The notes beneath the pieces were generated by a model, which did no database searches, was not told the origin of the DNA, and saw only the letters and a program-made list of their open reading frames with translations. A stretch of 5,622 nt of DNA from positions 1 to 5,622 of the forward strand of contig CAMASZ010000089.1 in NCBI GenBank assembly GCA_945861125.1. Reading direction: 5' to 3'. This DNA is from Rickettsia typhi. Lineage in GTDB: Bacteria > Pseudomonadota > Alphaproteobacteria > Rickettsiales > UBA1997. Both the position numbers and the translations under genes were made by a program. This document shows positions 1 to 5,622 of the stretch, piece after piece. The first letter of the stretch is position 1; each line of letters opens with the position of its first letter.

Positions 1-404
1 TCTGAGAACTCATCATCACAGCCTATAATTTCAAATCCAACTTGAGTCTGCTGTCTATCGGCATATAAATCGCTACTTTTAGCATTCAAAACATCGCCAA
101 CATAACATAATTTTAGTGGCATTTTGTGTTGCGCAAGCCTACTAGCAACAAGACGGGAAATTTGTAAAGTAATATCATTACGAAAAATTATATTTTTACC
201 AGATATCAAATCTGGAGTACAAAAATAATTAGATATTTTATCGCTAGAAAAACTCTCTTCAAATTCTACTAAAGGGGTTTTAATTAACTTAAATCCTGAG
301 TTAAAAAAATTATCTAAAGCTAAATTTATACTGTTATGATTTTGATAGGCTTCTTCAAATATCAAATCATAAAAACCTACTGGTAAAAGTTTTTTACTGT
401 TCAT
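1..404 (-). CDS. hisZ: ATP phosphoribosyltransferase regulatory subunit HisZ (N-terminal part, cut by window edge)
   Basis: HisZ is a catalytically inactive paralogue of histidyl-tRNA synthetase. It partners the short form of HisG in the first, feedback-controlled step of histidine biosynthesis in the cytoplasm. About 134 residues are visible from the ATG at 404-402; the rest lies beyond position 1. The reading frame is open throughout. Near the start is LLPVGFYDL, matching the LPxGxRDxLPPEA opening of the family. Further on are TPLVEFEESF, RNDITLQISRLVASRL (compare RxDxTPQVARIxATRL), PLKLCYVGDVL and ADRQQTQVGFEIIG. The LCYxGxVL and ERQxxQVGxExIG blocks favour HisZ over true HisRS, though HisS cannot be fully excluded without the C-terminal half. 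The start overlaps the end of the upstream uracil-DNA glycosylase gene by 11 bases, suggesting coupled translation. I see no Shine-Dalgarno sequence. Confidence 0.85.
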   Translation of the reverse strand, partial: MNSKKLLPVGFYDLIFEEAYQNHNSINLALDNFFNSGFKLIKTPLVEFEESFSSDKISNYFCTPDLISGKNIIFRNDITLQISRLVASRLAQHKMPLKLCYVGDVLNAKSSDLYADRQQTQVGFEIIGCDDEFS

Positions 405-1317
405 AAAAATTATTTTTAACAAAATTTTCTAAAGATAGCATATCTTGCCACGCAACCTTTTTTTTAGCTGGCTGGCGCATTAAAAAAGATGGATGAAAAA
501 TTGTAAAAGTTTTGGTGTTTTTGCTCAAGAAATCAGGTTTATAATCAAGAAATCTGCCCCGAATTTTTGTAATTGGTTCATTTATTCCAAGAATTGCTGA
601 CATTGCAGTAGCGCCAACTAGAATAATTACCTTTGGAGCAAATAATTGGATATGTTTTTCGACAAATGGCCTACATATTGCTAATTCTTCTTCACTGGGG
701 CGACGATTACCGGGAGGTCTCCAAAATATTACATTGGTTATATAGAAATCTTTTTTTCTGGTTAGGTTAACCGCATTAAGCATTTCATTTAGTAATATTC
801 CAGAATCGCCACAAAAAGGGATGCCTTGTAAATCTTCGTTATTACCTGGGGCCTCGCCAATAACCATAATTTCTGAGTCTGGATTGCCATCGGAAAATAC
901 AGTATTTGTTGCCATTTTTTTTAAATTACAACCATCAAAATTTTCTACAGCTTTTTTGAGCTCATTTAAGTCTTGACATTGATTTGCTATATTTCTAGCC
1001 CTTTCAACAATATCATTTAAGGGTAAAAATTTTTCTAATGAAGAAGAATCGGAATTATTTATTTGCAAATTACTAATTTGTTGTGATTTTTTTGCCAAAG
1101 TTGATATTGCTTGAGATGTTGAAAATATTGGTTTAATAAATGAATTTTTCTGGGAATTATCTTGATTAATATTTTGGGTAAAATTTTGCTCGGTTGATTC
1201 TTTTGTCATTGTTTTTTTTATCACAAAATTATTTTGCAGTTTATTTGAATATACTTCGTTCAATCCATTTTCTATGTAAAAACTTAATGCTGTAATTAGA
1301 TCTAAATTTTTTGACAT
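394..1317 (-). CDS. Uracil-DNA glycosylase, family 4-like (UdgA type) with incomplete Fe-S cysteine set
   Basis: This 307-residue protein is predicted to remove uracil from DNA as the first step of base excision repair. The catalytic domain spans about residues 120-300. Visible motifs are GEAPG (154-158) followed by ED (161-162), GIPFCGDSG (165-173), WRPPGNR (199-205) and HPSFL (275-279), the last supplying the conserved histidine. Canonical family 4 enzymes bind a 4Fe-4S cluster through CxxC near the N-terminus, Cys before RPPxNR, and a later Cys. Here only C130 and C215 remain; F127 and W199 occupy the other two places, as I recall for alphaproteobacterial members. Residues 8-21 (ITALSFYIENGLNE) resemble a short N-terminal motif of such members and support the chosen start. 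Residues 38-95 are Asn/Ser/Gln-rich and probably a disordered linker. The ATG follows the nrdR stop after one base. Family-level function is secure; the exact subclass is not. Confidence 0.9.
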   Translation of the reverse strand: MSKNLDLITALSFYIENGLNEVYSNKLQNNFVIKKTMTKESTEQNFTQNINQDNSQKNSFIKPIFSTSQAISTLAKKSQQISNLQINNSDSSSLEKFLPLNDIVERARNIANQCQDLNELKKAVENFDGCNLKKMATNTVFSDGNPDSEIMVIGEAPGNNEDLQGIPFCGDSGILLNEMLNAVNLTRKKDFYITNVIFWRPPGNRRPSEEELAICRPFVEKHIQLFAPKVIILVGATAMSAILGINEPITKIRGRFLDYKPDFLSKNTKTFTIFHPSFLMRQPAKKKVAWQDMLSLENFVKNNFYEQ

Positions 1318-1318
1318 A

Positions 1319-1765
1319 TCAAATTATTTTTTTAATAAATTTTTGAAAATCATCTGGTTTCTCAAAATTTTTATAAACCGAAGCAAAACGAACAAAAGCA
1401 ACTTTATCAAGCTTTTCTAAAGCCTGCATTACCATTTCACCAATACGCGATGAGGAAATTTCTGTTTCACTTTCCATTTCTAGTTGGCGCACAATTTTAT
1501 TGACAAATTTTTCTACTTGCAACTCTGATACTGGGCGCTTTCTAACCGCCATTTCAATTGATTTCTTGAGTTTCTCTGGATCAAATATTTTTCGTTCACC
1601 ATTTTTCTTAATCACCCATATCTCACGCAATTGCACTCTTTCGTAAGTTGTGAACCTTGAATCACAAGCGGAACAATAGCGCCTTCTTTTAATAGACTCT
1701 CCATCATCAGAAATACGACTATCTTTAACTTGTGTTTCGAGATTTCCACAAAAAGGACAACGCAT
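1319..1765 (-). CDS. nrdR: Transcriptional repressor NrdR
   Basis: NrdR senses ATP/dATP and represses ribonucleotide reductase genes by binding paired NrdR boxes. The 148 residues match the family's usual length of about 150. The N-terminal zinc ribbon is intact: C3 and C6 (CPFC) with C31 and C34 (YCSAC), plus the conserved KDSR (14-17), RRRY and RFTTYE (37-42) segments. The ATP-cone follows at about residues 49-139, beginning WVIKKNGERKIFD, with the characteristic VRKRPVS and VAFVRFASVYKNF stretches. The protein starts at the ATG at 1765-1763, placing CPFC at the extreme N-terminus as in all family members. No Shine-Dalgarno sequence precedes it. It stops with TGA, one base before the glycosylase start, so the two are almost certainly cotranscribed. 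No NrdR-box palindrome was recognised in this window, so its targets lie elsewhere. Confidence 0.97.
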   Translation of the reverse strand: MRCPFCGNLETQVKDSRISDDGESIKRRRYCSACDSRFTTYERVQLREIWVIKKNGERKIFDPEKLKKSIEMAVRKRPVSELQVEKFVNKIVRQLEMESETEISSSRIGEMVMQALEKLDKVAFVRFASVYKNFEKPDDFQKFIKKII

Positions 1766-1826
1766 GATTTTATTAAATTAAGTTTGATTTGAAGGAACTT
1801 TTTAAAAATCTTTAAAATTTAAATAT

Positions 1827-1855
1827 ATTATAAATTGATGCTTTATAAATTTAAC
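1827..1855 (-). promoter_or_regulatory. Possible promoter for nrdR-udg-hisZ
   Basis: In the 89-base gap between prfB and nrdR the minus strand reads TATAAT at 1832-1827, a perfect -10 hexamer. Seventeen bases upstream is GTTAAA at 1855-1850, a poor -35 with three matches to TTGACA. The surrounding sequence is almost pure A/T, so a chance TATAAT is quite possible. If real, nrdR, udg and hisZ could be transcribed separately from prfB. Confidence 0.28.
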
Positions 1856-2950
1856 TAATTTTTTGGAATTAAATTAGATTTTATAAAAGCCTCAATTTCA
1901 CCATCGAGAACAGCCTGAATATTTCCGGTTTCATAATTGCTTCGCAAATCTTTAACCATTTGATAAGGATGCAGAACGTAAGAACGAATTTGATGCCCCC
2001 AACTATTGTCAGATTTATTTTCTTCAGCCTTGTCCTGAAAAGCTTGCTTTTTTTGCATTTCAATTTCATATAACCTTGAACGCAACATTTTCATGGCTTC
2101 ATTTTTATTTTTTAATTGCGAACGATCTGATTGACATTGCACAACAACATTTGTTGGAATATGAGTAATACGAACCGCAGAATCAGTTTTGTTAACATGT
2201 TGCCCTCCGGCTCCAGAAGCTCGATACGTATCTATTCGTAAATCTTTTTCTTGAATTTCAATAATTATTTCATCATCAATTTCAGGATAAACCCATATAG
2301 ATGCAAAGCTAGTTTGTCTTTTAGAGTTGGCATTAAAGGGCGATATTCTAACCAAGCGATGAATTCCAATTTCAGTTTTAAGCCAACCAAAAGCATAGCG
2401 GCCATTAACTTTAATGGTTGCAGAACGAATTCCTGCTTCCTCGCCATCAGTAATGCTAATAATTTCTGTTTTAAAATTACGAATTGTAGCAAATCTTTCA
2501 TACATCCTAAGAAGCATTAACGCAAAGTCACAAGAATCAGTTCCTCCTGCTCCAGCATTAACATCAACAAAGCAGTTATTTACATCATTTTCATTGCAAA
2601 ACAAGCATTCTACCTCAAAGGCATCGCTGATTTTTTTTAATTGTAGTAGATTTTTTTCAATATCAACCATAAGTTGCTGATCATTTTCACTTATAGCCAA
2701 TTCAAGGTACTGACGATTATCGTTAAGATTTTTTTTAATGGTGAAATATTGATTAATTTTTTCTTCAATAACTGATTTTTCTTTTAAGACTTTTTGAGCC
2801 AATTCTTTATTGTCCCATAGTTGCGGATTTTGAGTTTGAAGGTTTAATTCTGCTAATTTTTGTTGTAATTTTTCTATCTCAAAGACACCTCGCAATCAGA
2901 TTAATTGAGGCTTCAATCTGATCTAAAATATTATTAATTTCTATATTCAT
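1855..2950 (-). CDS. prfB: Peptide chain release factor 2 (RF2), with programmed +1 frameshift
   Basis: RF2 recognises UAA and UGA in the ribosomal A site and triggers release of the finished peptide. Translation starts at ATG 2950-2948 and reads 23 codons (beginning MNIEINNILDQIEAS, ending ARCL) to an in-frame TGA at 2881-2879. A +1 slip on the CTT codon skips one T and continues with GAG at 2880, giving about 364 residues, the normal RF2 length. The leader resembles the E. coli one (MFEINP...LRGYL). In full-length numbering the stop-codon recognition tripeptide SPF is at about 203-205 and GGQ at about 248-250, two residues short of E. coli. The residue four before GGQ is Ala, the common form, not the Thr of E. 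coli K-12. A conceptual start at TTG 2895 would only be an artefact of ignoring the frameshift. The gene ends in TAG, which RF2 does not read, so its own synthesis is terminated by RF1. Confidence 0.97.
2878..2891 (-). promoter_or_regulatory. prfB programmed +1 ribosomal frameshift site
   Basis: On the minus strand the site reads GAGGTG (2891-2886), one T, CTT (2884-2882), then TGA (2881-2879) followed by G. GAGGTG is a perfect six-base complement of the usual 16S anti-Shine-Dalgarno tail. The AGG core lies three bases before the CTT slip codon, matching the AGGGGG-UAU-CUU-UGA layout of E. coli. When RF2 is scarce the ribosome pauses at UGA and slips forward, making more RF2; this is the known autoregulatory loop. 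The base after the stop is G instead of the usual C. Confidence 0.95.
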
Positions 2951-3175
2951 TTAACTAATTCAAAATAAAATTGTATTTTGTAAAAACCCAATATAAGCTT
3001 TTGTAATTAAGCGCTAAAACGGATCTAATATTTTTGCAAATCAAAGTTAGTTATGCCCAAATTCTTTCAAAACCAATCATTAGTTTGTGAGGCTTTAAAT
3101 ACAAAGATCGATGAGAAGCAAAAATTTACGACAATCCTAATTTAGTATATTCTAAGTATTTTTTTTAATAAATCT
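2951..3175. other. Divergent intergenic region between prfB and lpdA
   Basis: These 225 bases separate the start codons of two divergently transcribed genes and must hold the lpdA promoter and probably the prfB promoter. On the plus strand TATATT at 3146-3151 is a plausible lpdA -10 (five of six matches), with a weak TTTACG at 3125-3130 only 15 bases upstream. I see no convincing promoter pair for prfB. Neither start codon has a purine-rich Shine-Dalgarno sequence in front of it. No operator palindrome, riboswitch or RNA gene was recognised. Confidence 0.5.
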
Positions 3176-4600
3176 ATGACAAATACAACAAAAAAATTTG
3201 ATTTATGCGTTATTGGCGCAGGTCCAGGGGGATATGTATCGGCAATTAGAGCTTCGCAACTTGGATTAAAAGTAGCAATAATTGAGGCCAATCATTTAGG
3301 TGGCATATGCTTAAATTGGGGCTGTATACCAACCAAAGCATTATTACGCTCTTCAGAAATCAATCACTTACTTCATAATCTCAATGATTTTGGTTTTGAT
3401 GCCAAAGAAATAAAATTTGACTTTGCAAAAATTATTGAACGTTCTCGCGCAGTTTCTAAGCGCTTAAGTACTGGAATTTCAGGCTTGATGAAGAAAAATA
3501 AAATAGAAGTTTTCGATGGATTTGCAAAATTTATAAACAATAAGAAAATTTCAATTTCTAAAGATCAAAAAGAAATCGGCGAAATTGAAGCTTCATACTT
3601 TATTATTGCCACTGGAGCTCGAGCCCGCATAATCCCAAATCTTGAGCCAGATGGTGAAAATATTTGGACATATCGTGAAGCAATGACAGCAAAAGCATTG
3701 CCAAAATCATTAATTGTTGTTGGCTCGGGAGCAATTGGCAGTGAATTCGCTTCATTTTATAGAAATATGGGTTCCGAAGTAACTTTAATAGAGATGGCTG
3801 AAAATATCTTACCAGTTGAAGATGAAGAAATATCTAAGTTAGCCAGAAAATCTTTTGAGAAACAAGGAATAAAAATTTTAACCTCAGCCTCGTTAAAATC
3901 TTTTAAAAAATCTAAAACAGAGATTATAGCCATGGTTGAAATTGCTGGCAAAATTGAAGAATTAAAAGCTGAAAAAGTTATTATGGCAGTTGGTATCGTT
4001 GCCAATGTTGAAAATCTTGGCTTGGAAAAAACCAAAGTCAAAATTGACAAGAGCAGTATTGAAACCAATGGCTATATGCAAACTACCGAAACTAATATTT
4101 TCGCAATTGGTGATGTTGCTGGAGCTCCATGGCTAGCCCATAAAGCTTCTCATGAAGGAATTATTGCTTCTGAAAAAATTGCTAGCATTATTGGTAAATA
4201 TGACGCCAAAAAAGTTCATGCCATTAAAAAAGAAAATATTCCAGGATGCACTTATTCTATGCCCCAAATTGCTTCTATTGGCTTAACTGAAAAAAAGGCA
4301 AAAGATCTAGGCAAAAAATTAAAAATCGGTCGCTTTCCTTACATCGCCAACGGTAAAGCTATCGCCATGGGTGAAACTGAGGGCTTAATAAAAGTAATAT
4401 TTGATGAAAAAACTGGCGAACTTCTCGGTGCACATTTAATTGGTGCCGAAGTAACTGAAATGATACAGGGTTTTGTTATAGCAAAACAAGCCGAACTAAC
4501 CGAAGAAGATCTTATGCACACTATTTTTGCTCACCCTACAATGTCAGAAATGATGCATGAAGCAGTTCTGGACGCTTACGGCAAGGCAATACATTTTTAA
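3176..4600 (+). CDS. lpdA: Dihydrolipoyl dehydrogenase (E3)
   Basis: This flavoprotein reoxidises the dihydrolipoyl groups of 2-oxoacid dehydrogenase complexes (pyruvate, 2-oxoglutarate) and the glycine cleavage system, passing electrons through a disulfide and FAD to NAD+. The 474 residues match the normal length. The FAD fold opens with GAGPGG (14-19). The redox-active disulfide is C45 and C50 within GGICLNWGCIPTKAL. ATGARARIIP (145-154) follows, then the NAD-binding GSGAIG (183-188), the second FAD motif FAIGDVAG (309-316), and a C-terminal dimerisation domain ending in AHPTMSE with the catalytic pair H453 and E458. All key residues are present. There is no N-terminal lipoyl domain. The ATG leaves only a short leader before the FAD fold, as expected. 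No pdh, odh or gcv gene is adjacent in the window, so which complex it serves cannot be told from context; the wording of the motifs is close to the pyruvate dehydrogenase E3 of alphaproteobacteria. Confidence 0.97.
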   Translation: MTNTTKKFDLCVIGAGPGGYVSAIRASQLGLKVAIIEANHLGGICLNWGCIPTKALLRSSEINHLLHNLNDFGFDAKEIKFDFAKIIERSRAVSKRLSTGISGLMKKNKIEVFDGFAKFINNKKISISKDQKEIGEIEASYFIIATGARARIIPNLEPDGENIWTYREAMTAKALPKSLIVVGSGAIGSEFASFYRNMGSEVTLIEMAENILPVEDEEISKLARKSFEKQGIKILTSASLKSFKKSKTEIIAMVEIAGKIEELKAEKVIMAVGIVANVENLGLEKTKVKIDKSSIETNGYMQTTETNIFAIGDVAGAPWLAHKASHEGIIASEKIASIIGKYDAKKVHAIKKENIPGCTYSMPQIASIGLTEKKAKDLGKKLKIGRFPYIANGKAIAMGETEGLIKVIFDEKTGELLGAHLIGAEVTEMIQGFVIAKQAELTEEDLMHTIFAHPTMSEMMHEAVLDAYGKAIHF

Positions 4601-4641
4601 AAATCAGCTTTTCTCATTTATCTAGGTTTTTTAATAAAATG

Positions 4642-4669
4642 TTGACAAATTGGTTTTTATCATTATTTT
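4642..4669 (+). promoter_or_regulatory. Possible promoter of the small exported-protein gene
   Basis: TTGACA at 4642-4647 is a perfect -35 hexamer, 42 bases after the lpdA stop. TATTTT at 4664-4669, sixteen bases downstream, is a four-of-six -10. A second -10-like TATTAT lies at 4706-4711 but has no good -35. If the first pair is used, the transcript has an untranslated leader of about 100 bases before the ATG at 4776. Confidence 0.42.
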
Positions 4670-4775
4670 ATTGCACGCGTTTAAAATTTATTTAGCAAAA
4701 TAAGATATTATCTAGCTTTATATTTTTGAATTTTTTACCAAATTTTAATTAACCAAAACAAACTAAATAACAAAT

Positions 4776-4985
4776 ATGAAAAAAATTTCATTAATTATTG
4801 CTGCAGTTGCTTTAATTGCTTCTTCAGCTCAAGCTAATACTAACAAAGTTGAAACTAAAGCCGCTGGAACTACCGCTAACACTGAAGCTTCTAACAACGG
4901 TGCAGTTGTTGCTAAAAAACCAGTTGCTAAAGCTGCTGAAGCTAAAAATGCAGTAAACTCTAAAGAAACTACTGTAAAACAATAA
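4776..4985 (+). CDS. Small exported Ala/Lys-rich protein of unknown function
   Basis: I do not recognise this family. The 69 residues begin with a textbook Sec signal peptide: MKK, a hydrophobic stretch over about residues 4-15, and the signal peptidase I site SSAQA before N21. The mature part would be 49 residues built almost only from Ala, Lys, Thr, Asn, Val, Glu and Ser, with no aromatic residue, no cysteine and a net charge of about +4. It is probably disordered and periplasmic, or weakly attached to the cell surface. There is no lipobox. Codon choice is unusually uniform: 13 of 17 Ala codons are GCT and 5 of 7 Asn codons are AAC, in an AT-rich neighbourhood where AAT is common. That pattern usually marks high expression. 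Two tandem TAA stops end it, and a strong terminator follows within 30 bases. It has no operon partner. The signal peptide, composition and terminator make it a real gene. Confidence 0.85.
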   Translation: MKKISLIIAAVALIASSAQANTNKVETKAAGTTANTEASNNGAVVAKKPVAKAAEAKNAVNSKETTVKQ

Positions 4986-5009
4986 TAAATTAATTTATTA
5001 GTTTTATAT

Positions 5010-5050
5010 AAAGAGGGTCTAATTTGCTATTGCAAATTAGGCTCTTTTTT
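5010..5050 (+). terminator. Strong intrinsic terminator after the small exported-protein gene
   Basis: An inverted repeat pairs 5010-5027 with 5032-5047 around a TATT loop. The inner helix is CTAATTTGC against GCAAATTAG; it is extended by one T-G wobble, a two-base GG bulge, and AAAGAG against CTCTTT. A run of six T (5045-5050) closes it. It begins 24 bases after the first stop codon. On the opposite strand the T tract is poor, so it works mainly for plus-strand transcripts. Confidence 0.92.
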
Positions 5051-5180
5051 GTTGGGCGCTTACAAGGTTAGAAACATTATTATACCAAATCTCATCTTTA
5101 AATAAAATTATAACAAAATATTTTTGAGATAAAATTTTTAAAAACTTTTTAGTTGTGCTAAAGATTTCGAAACAAGCCCG

Positions 5181-5209
5181 AGCTGTATGAAAATACAGTT
5201 TTGTTTTTT
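5181..5209 (+). terminator. Second terminator-like hairpin with GAAA tetraloop
   Basis: CTGTAT (5183-5188) and ATACAG (5193-5198) form a perfect six-base stem capped by GAAA, a stable GNRA tetraloop, and are followed by TTTTGTTTTTT (5199-5209). One or two wobble or A-T pairs can extend the base. The T tract lies on the plus strand only. It ends no recognised plus-strand gene: the small exported-protein gene already has its own terminator 130 bases upstream. Confidence 0.6.
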
Positions 5210-5233
5210 AAAAACTTTTATCTAAAAATATCG

Positions 5234-5254
5234 TCATTGCCTTAGCGCGAATGA
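5234..5254 (-). terminator. Imperfect palindrome, possibly the terminator of the TonB-family gene
   Basis: TCATTGC (5234-5240) pairs with GCGAATGA (5247-5254) except for one bulged G, leaving a six-base loop. Read on the minus strand it lies 30-50 bases past the stop codon of the TonB-family gene and is followed a few bases later by five T. This is the right place for a terminator, but the stem is short. It could instead be a decayed copy of a dispersed palindromic repeat. Confidence 0.35.
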
Positions 5255-5283
5255 TAAAATGTTTTGTTTAATTTATCGCAGTA

Positions 5284-5622
5284 CTATACTATTTTAAATT
5301 CGATAGGAACAATTACGCTAGCTTGAACATTTATACCATCTTTGCTGGCGGGAATAAAGTGCCAATTTCTAACCGCTTCAATTGCGGCATAATCAAGAAT
5401 TTCAGAACCGCTAGAGCTAGCAATATCAACCGAAAGCGGTGCGCCATTATCTTTAACTATTACAACCAATAAAACTTTGCCTTGAATTCCATATTGACGA
5501 GCAGTTTTCGGATAAATTGGTGCGGGATTATTTAAATATTTAGCATCAAATTGAGGTTCAGTTTGTACTATTGATTTTTGTTGAAAATTTTTACTATTAA
5601 ATTCTTTAGAGATTTGTTTTTT
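5284..5622 (-). CDS. TonB-family energy transducer, C-terminal domain (N-terminus beyond window)
   Basis: TonB transmits the proton-motive force from the ExbB-ExbD complex in the inner membrane to outer-membrane receptors that import siderophores, haem, cobalamin or sugars. The visible 112 residues stay open to the window edge and end at TAG (5286-5284). Numbering from the edge, the TonB C-terminal domain starts with PIYPKTARQYGIQGKVLL (about 35-52) and continues with VIVKDNGAP, DIASSSG (66-72), LDYAAIEAVRNWHFIPA (76-92) and VPIEF near the end. This matches the pattern YPxxAR...GxVxVxVxxxG...SSGxxxLDxAAxxAVxxWxFxPA. The preceding 30 residues are polar and Lys/Gln-rich, fitting the periplasmic linker. 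The membrane anchor, and any Pro-rich segment, would lie upstream, outside the window. Without them, a TolA-like or other TonB-domain protein cannot be excluded. Confidence 0.86.
   Translation of the reverse strand, partial: KKQISKEFNSKNFQQKSIVQTEPQFDAKYLNNPAPIYPKTARQYGIQGKVLLVVIVKDNGAPLSVDIASSSGSEILDYAAIEAVRNWHFIPASKDGINVQASVIVPIEFKIV

Noticed and set aside
1030..1205. Asn/Ser/Gln-rich segment of the glycosylase considered as a separate gene or misread frame
   Set aside because: The frame is continuous with the catalytic domain, and the extreme N-terminus matches a motif remembered from alphaproteobacterial homologues, so this is best read as a disordered linker.
1828..1848. Perfect inverted repeat TTATAAA / TTTATAA with a seven-base loop in the prfB-nrdR gap
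   Set aside because: The stem is only seven A/T pairs, too weak for a terminator, and it has no clean T tract on the transcribed strand. In such AT-rich sequence it is likely chance.
2251..2680. Plus-strand ORFs opposite prfB
   Set aside because: They are antisense shadows of a secure RF2 coding region and show no domain or signal of their own.
2879..2895. In-frame TGA near the start of prfB read as a nonsense mutation or pseudogene
   Set aside because: The TGA is the conserved regulatory stop of RF2, with an upstream anti-SD match and a CTT slip codon. The downstream frame is intact to the end.
3053..3145. A 30-codon ORF (starting MPKFFQNQ) on the plus strand between prfB and lpdA
   Set aside because: It has no Shine-Dalgarno sequence, no recognisable motif, and lies in the divergent promoter region. 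ORFs of this length are expected by chance.
3757..4521. Minus-strand ORFs opposite lpdA
   Set aside because: They lie antisense to a clear dihydrolipoyl dehydrogenase and their translations look like ordinary reverse-strand low-complexity sequence.
4589..4600. ATTTTTAAAAAT palindrome at the lpdA stop codon considered as a terminator
   Set aside because: It is a 12-base A/T palindrome with no loop, so it cannot form a useful hairpin. No convincing lpdA terminator was found between 4601 and 4641.

Overview
The window is a stretch of AT-rich bacterial chromosome with ordinary housekeeping gene content. It most likely comes from an alphaproteobacterium. Three things suggest this: a HisZ-type regulatory subunit of ATP phosphoribosyltransferase, a uracil-DNA glycosylase of the form that carries a Trp-Arg-Pro-Pro-Gly-Asn-Arg motif, and an LpdA close to the pyruvate-dehydrogenase E3 of that group. 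Histidine biosynthesis and a TonB-type protein argue for a Gram-negative cell that is not among the most reduced intracellular parasites. The taxonomic placement is inference from remembered family features.

Right-to-left block (minus strand, about 2950 down to 1): prfB (peptide release factor 2, with a programmed +1 frameshift), then nrdR (zinc-ribbon/ATP-cone repressor of ribonucleotide reductase genes), then a family 4-like uracil-DNA glycosylase, then the start of hisZ, which runs off the left edge. nrdR and udg are separated by one base and udg and hisZ overlap by 11 bases, so these three are probably cotranscribed. prfB lies 89 bases upstream and may or may not share the transcript. The block mixes translation termination, dNTP supply control, DNA repair and histidine synthesis.

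Left-to-right block (plus strand): after a 225-base divergent intergenic region comes lpdA (dihydrolipoyl dehydrogenase, E3). A stand-alone gene for a 69-residue exported Ala/Lys-rich protein follows. It has its own promoter-like sequence, strongly biased codons, two tandem stop codons and a strong intrinsic terminator, which together suggest a short, abundant monocistronic mRNA.

Right end: a 233-base noncoding interval holds a second terminator-like hairpin and an imperfect palindrome. Beyond it, on the minus strand, is the C-terminal domain of a TonB-family energy transducer whose N-terminus lies outside the window.

No mobile element, CRISPR array, tRNA or rRNA was seen. I found no clear new multi-gene system. 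The points most worth following are the frameshift site of prfB (UGA followed by G), the glycosylase lacking two of the four iron-sulfur cysteines, the unrecognised small exported protein, and the small-RNA-sized interval next to it.
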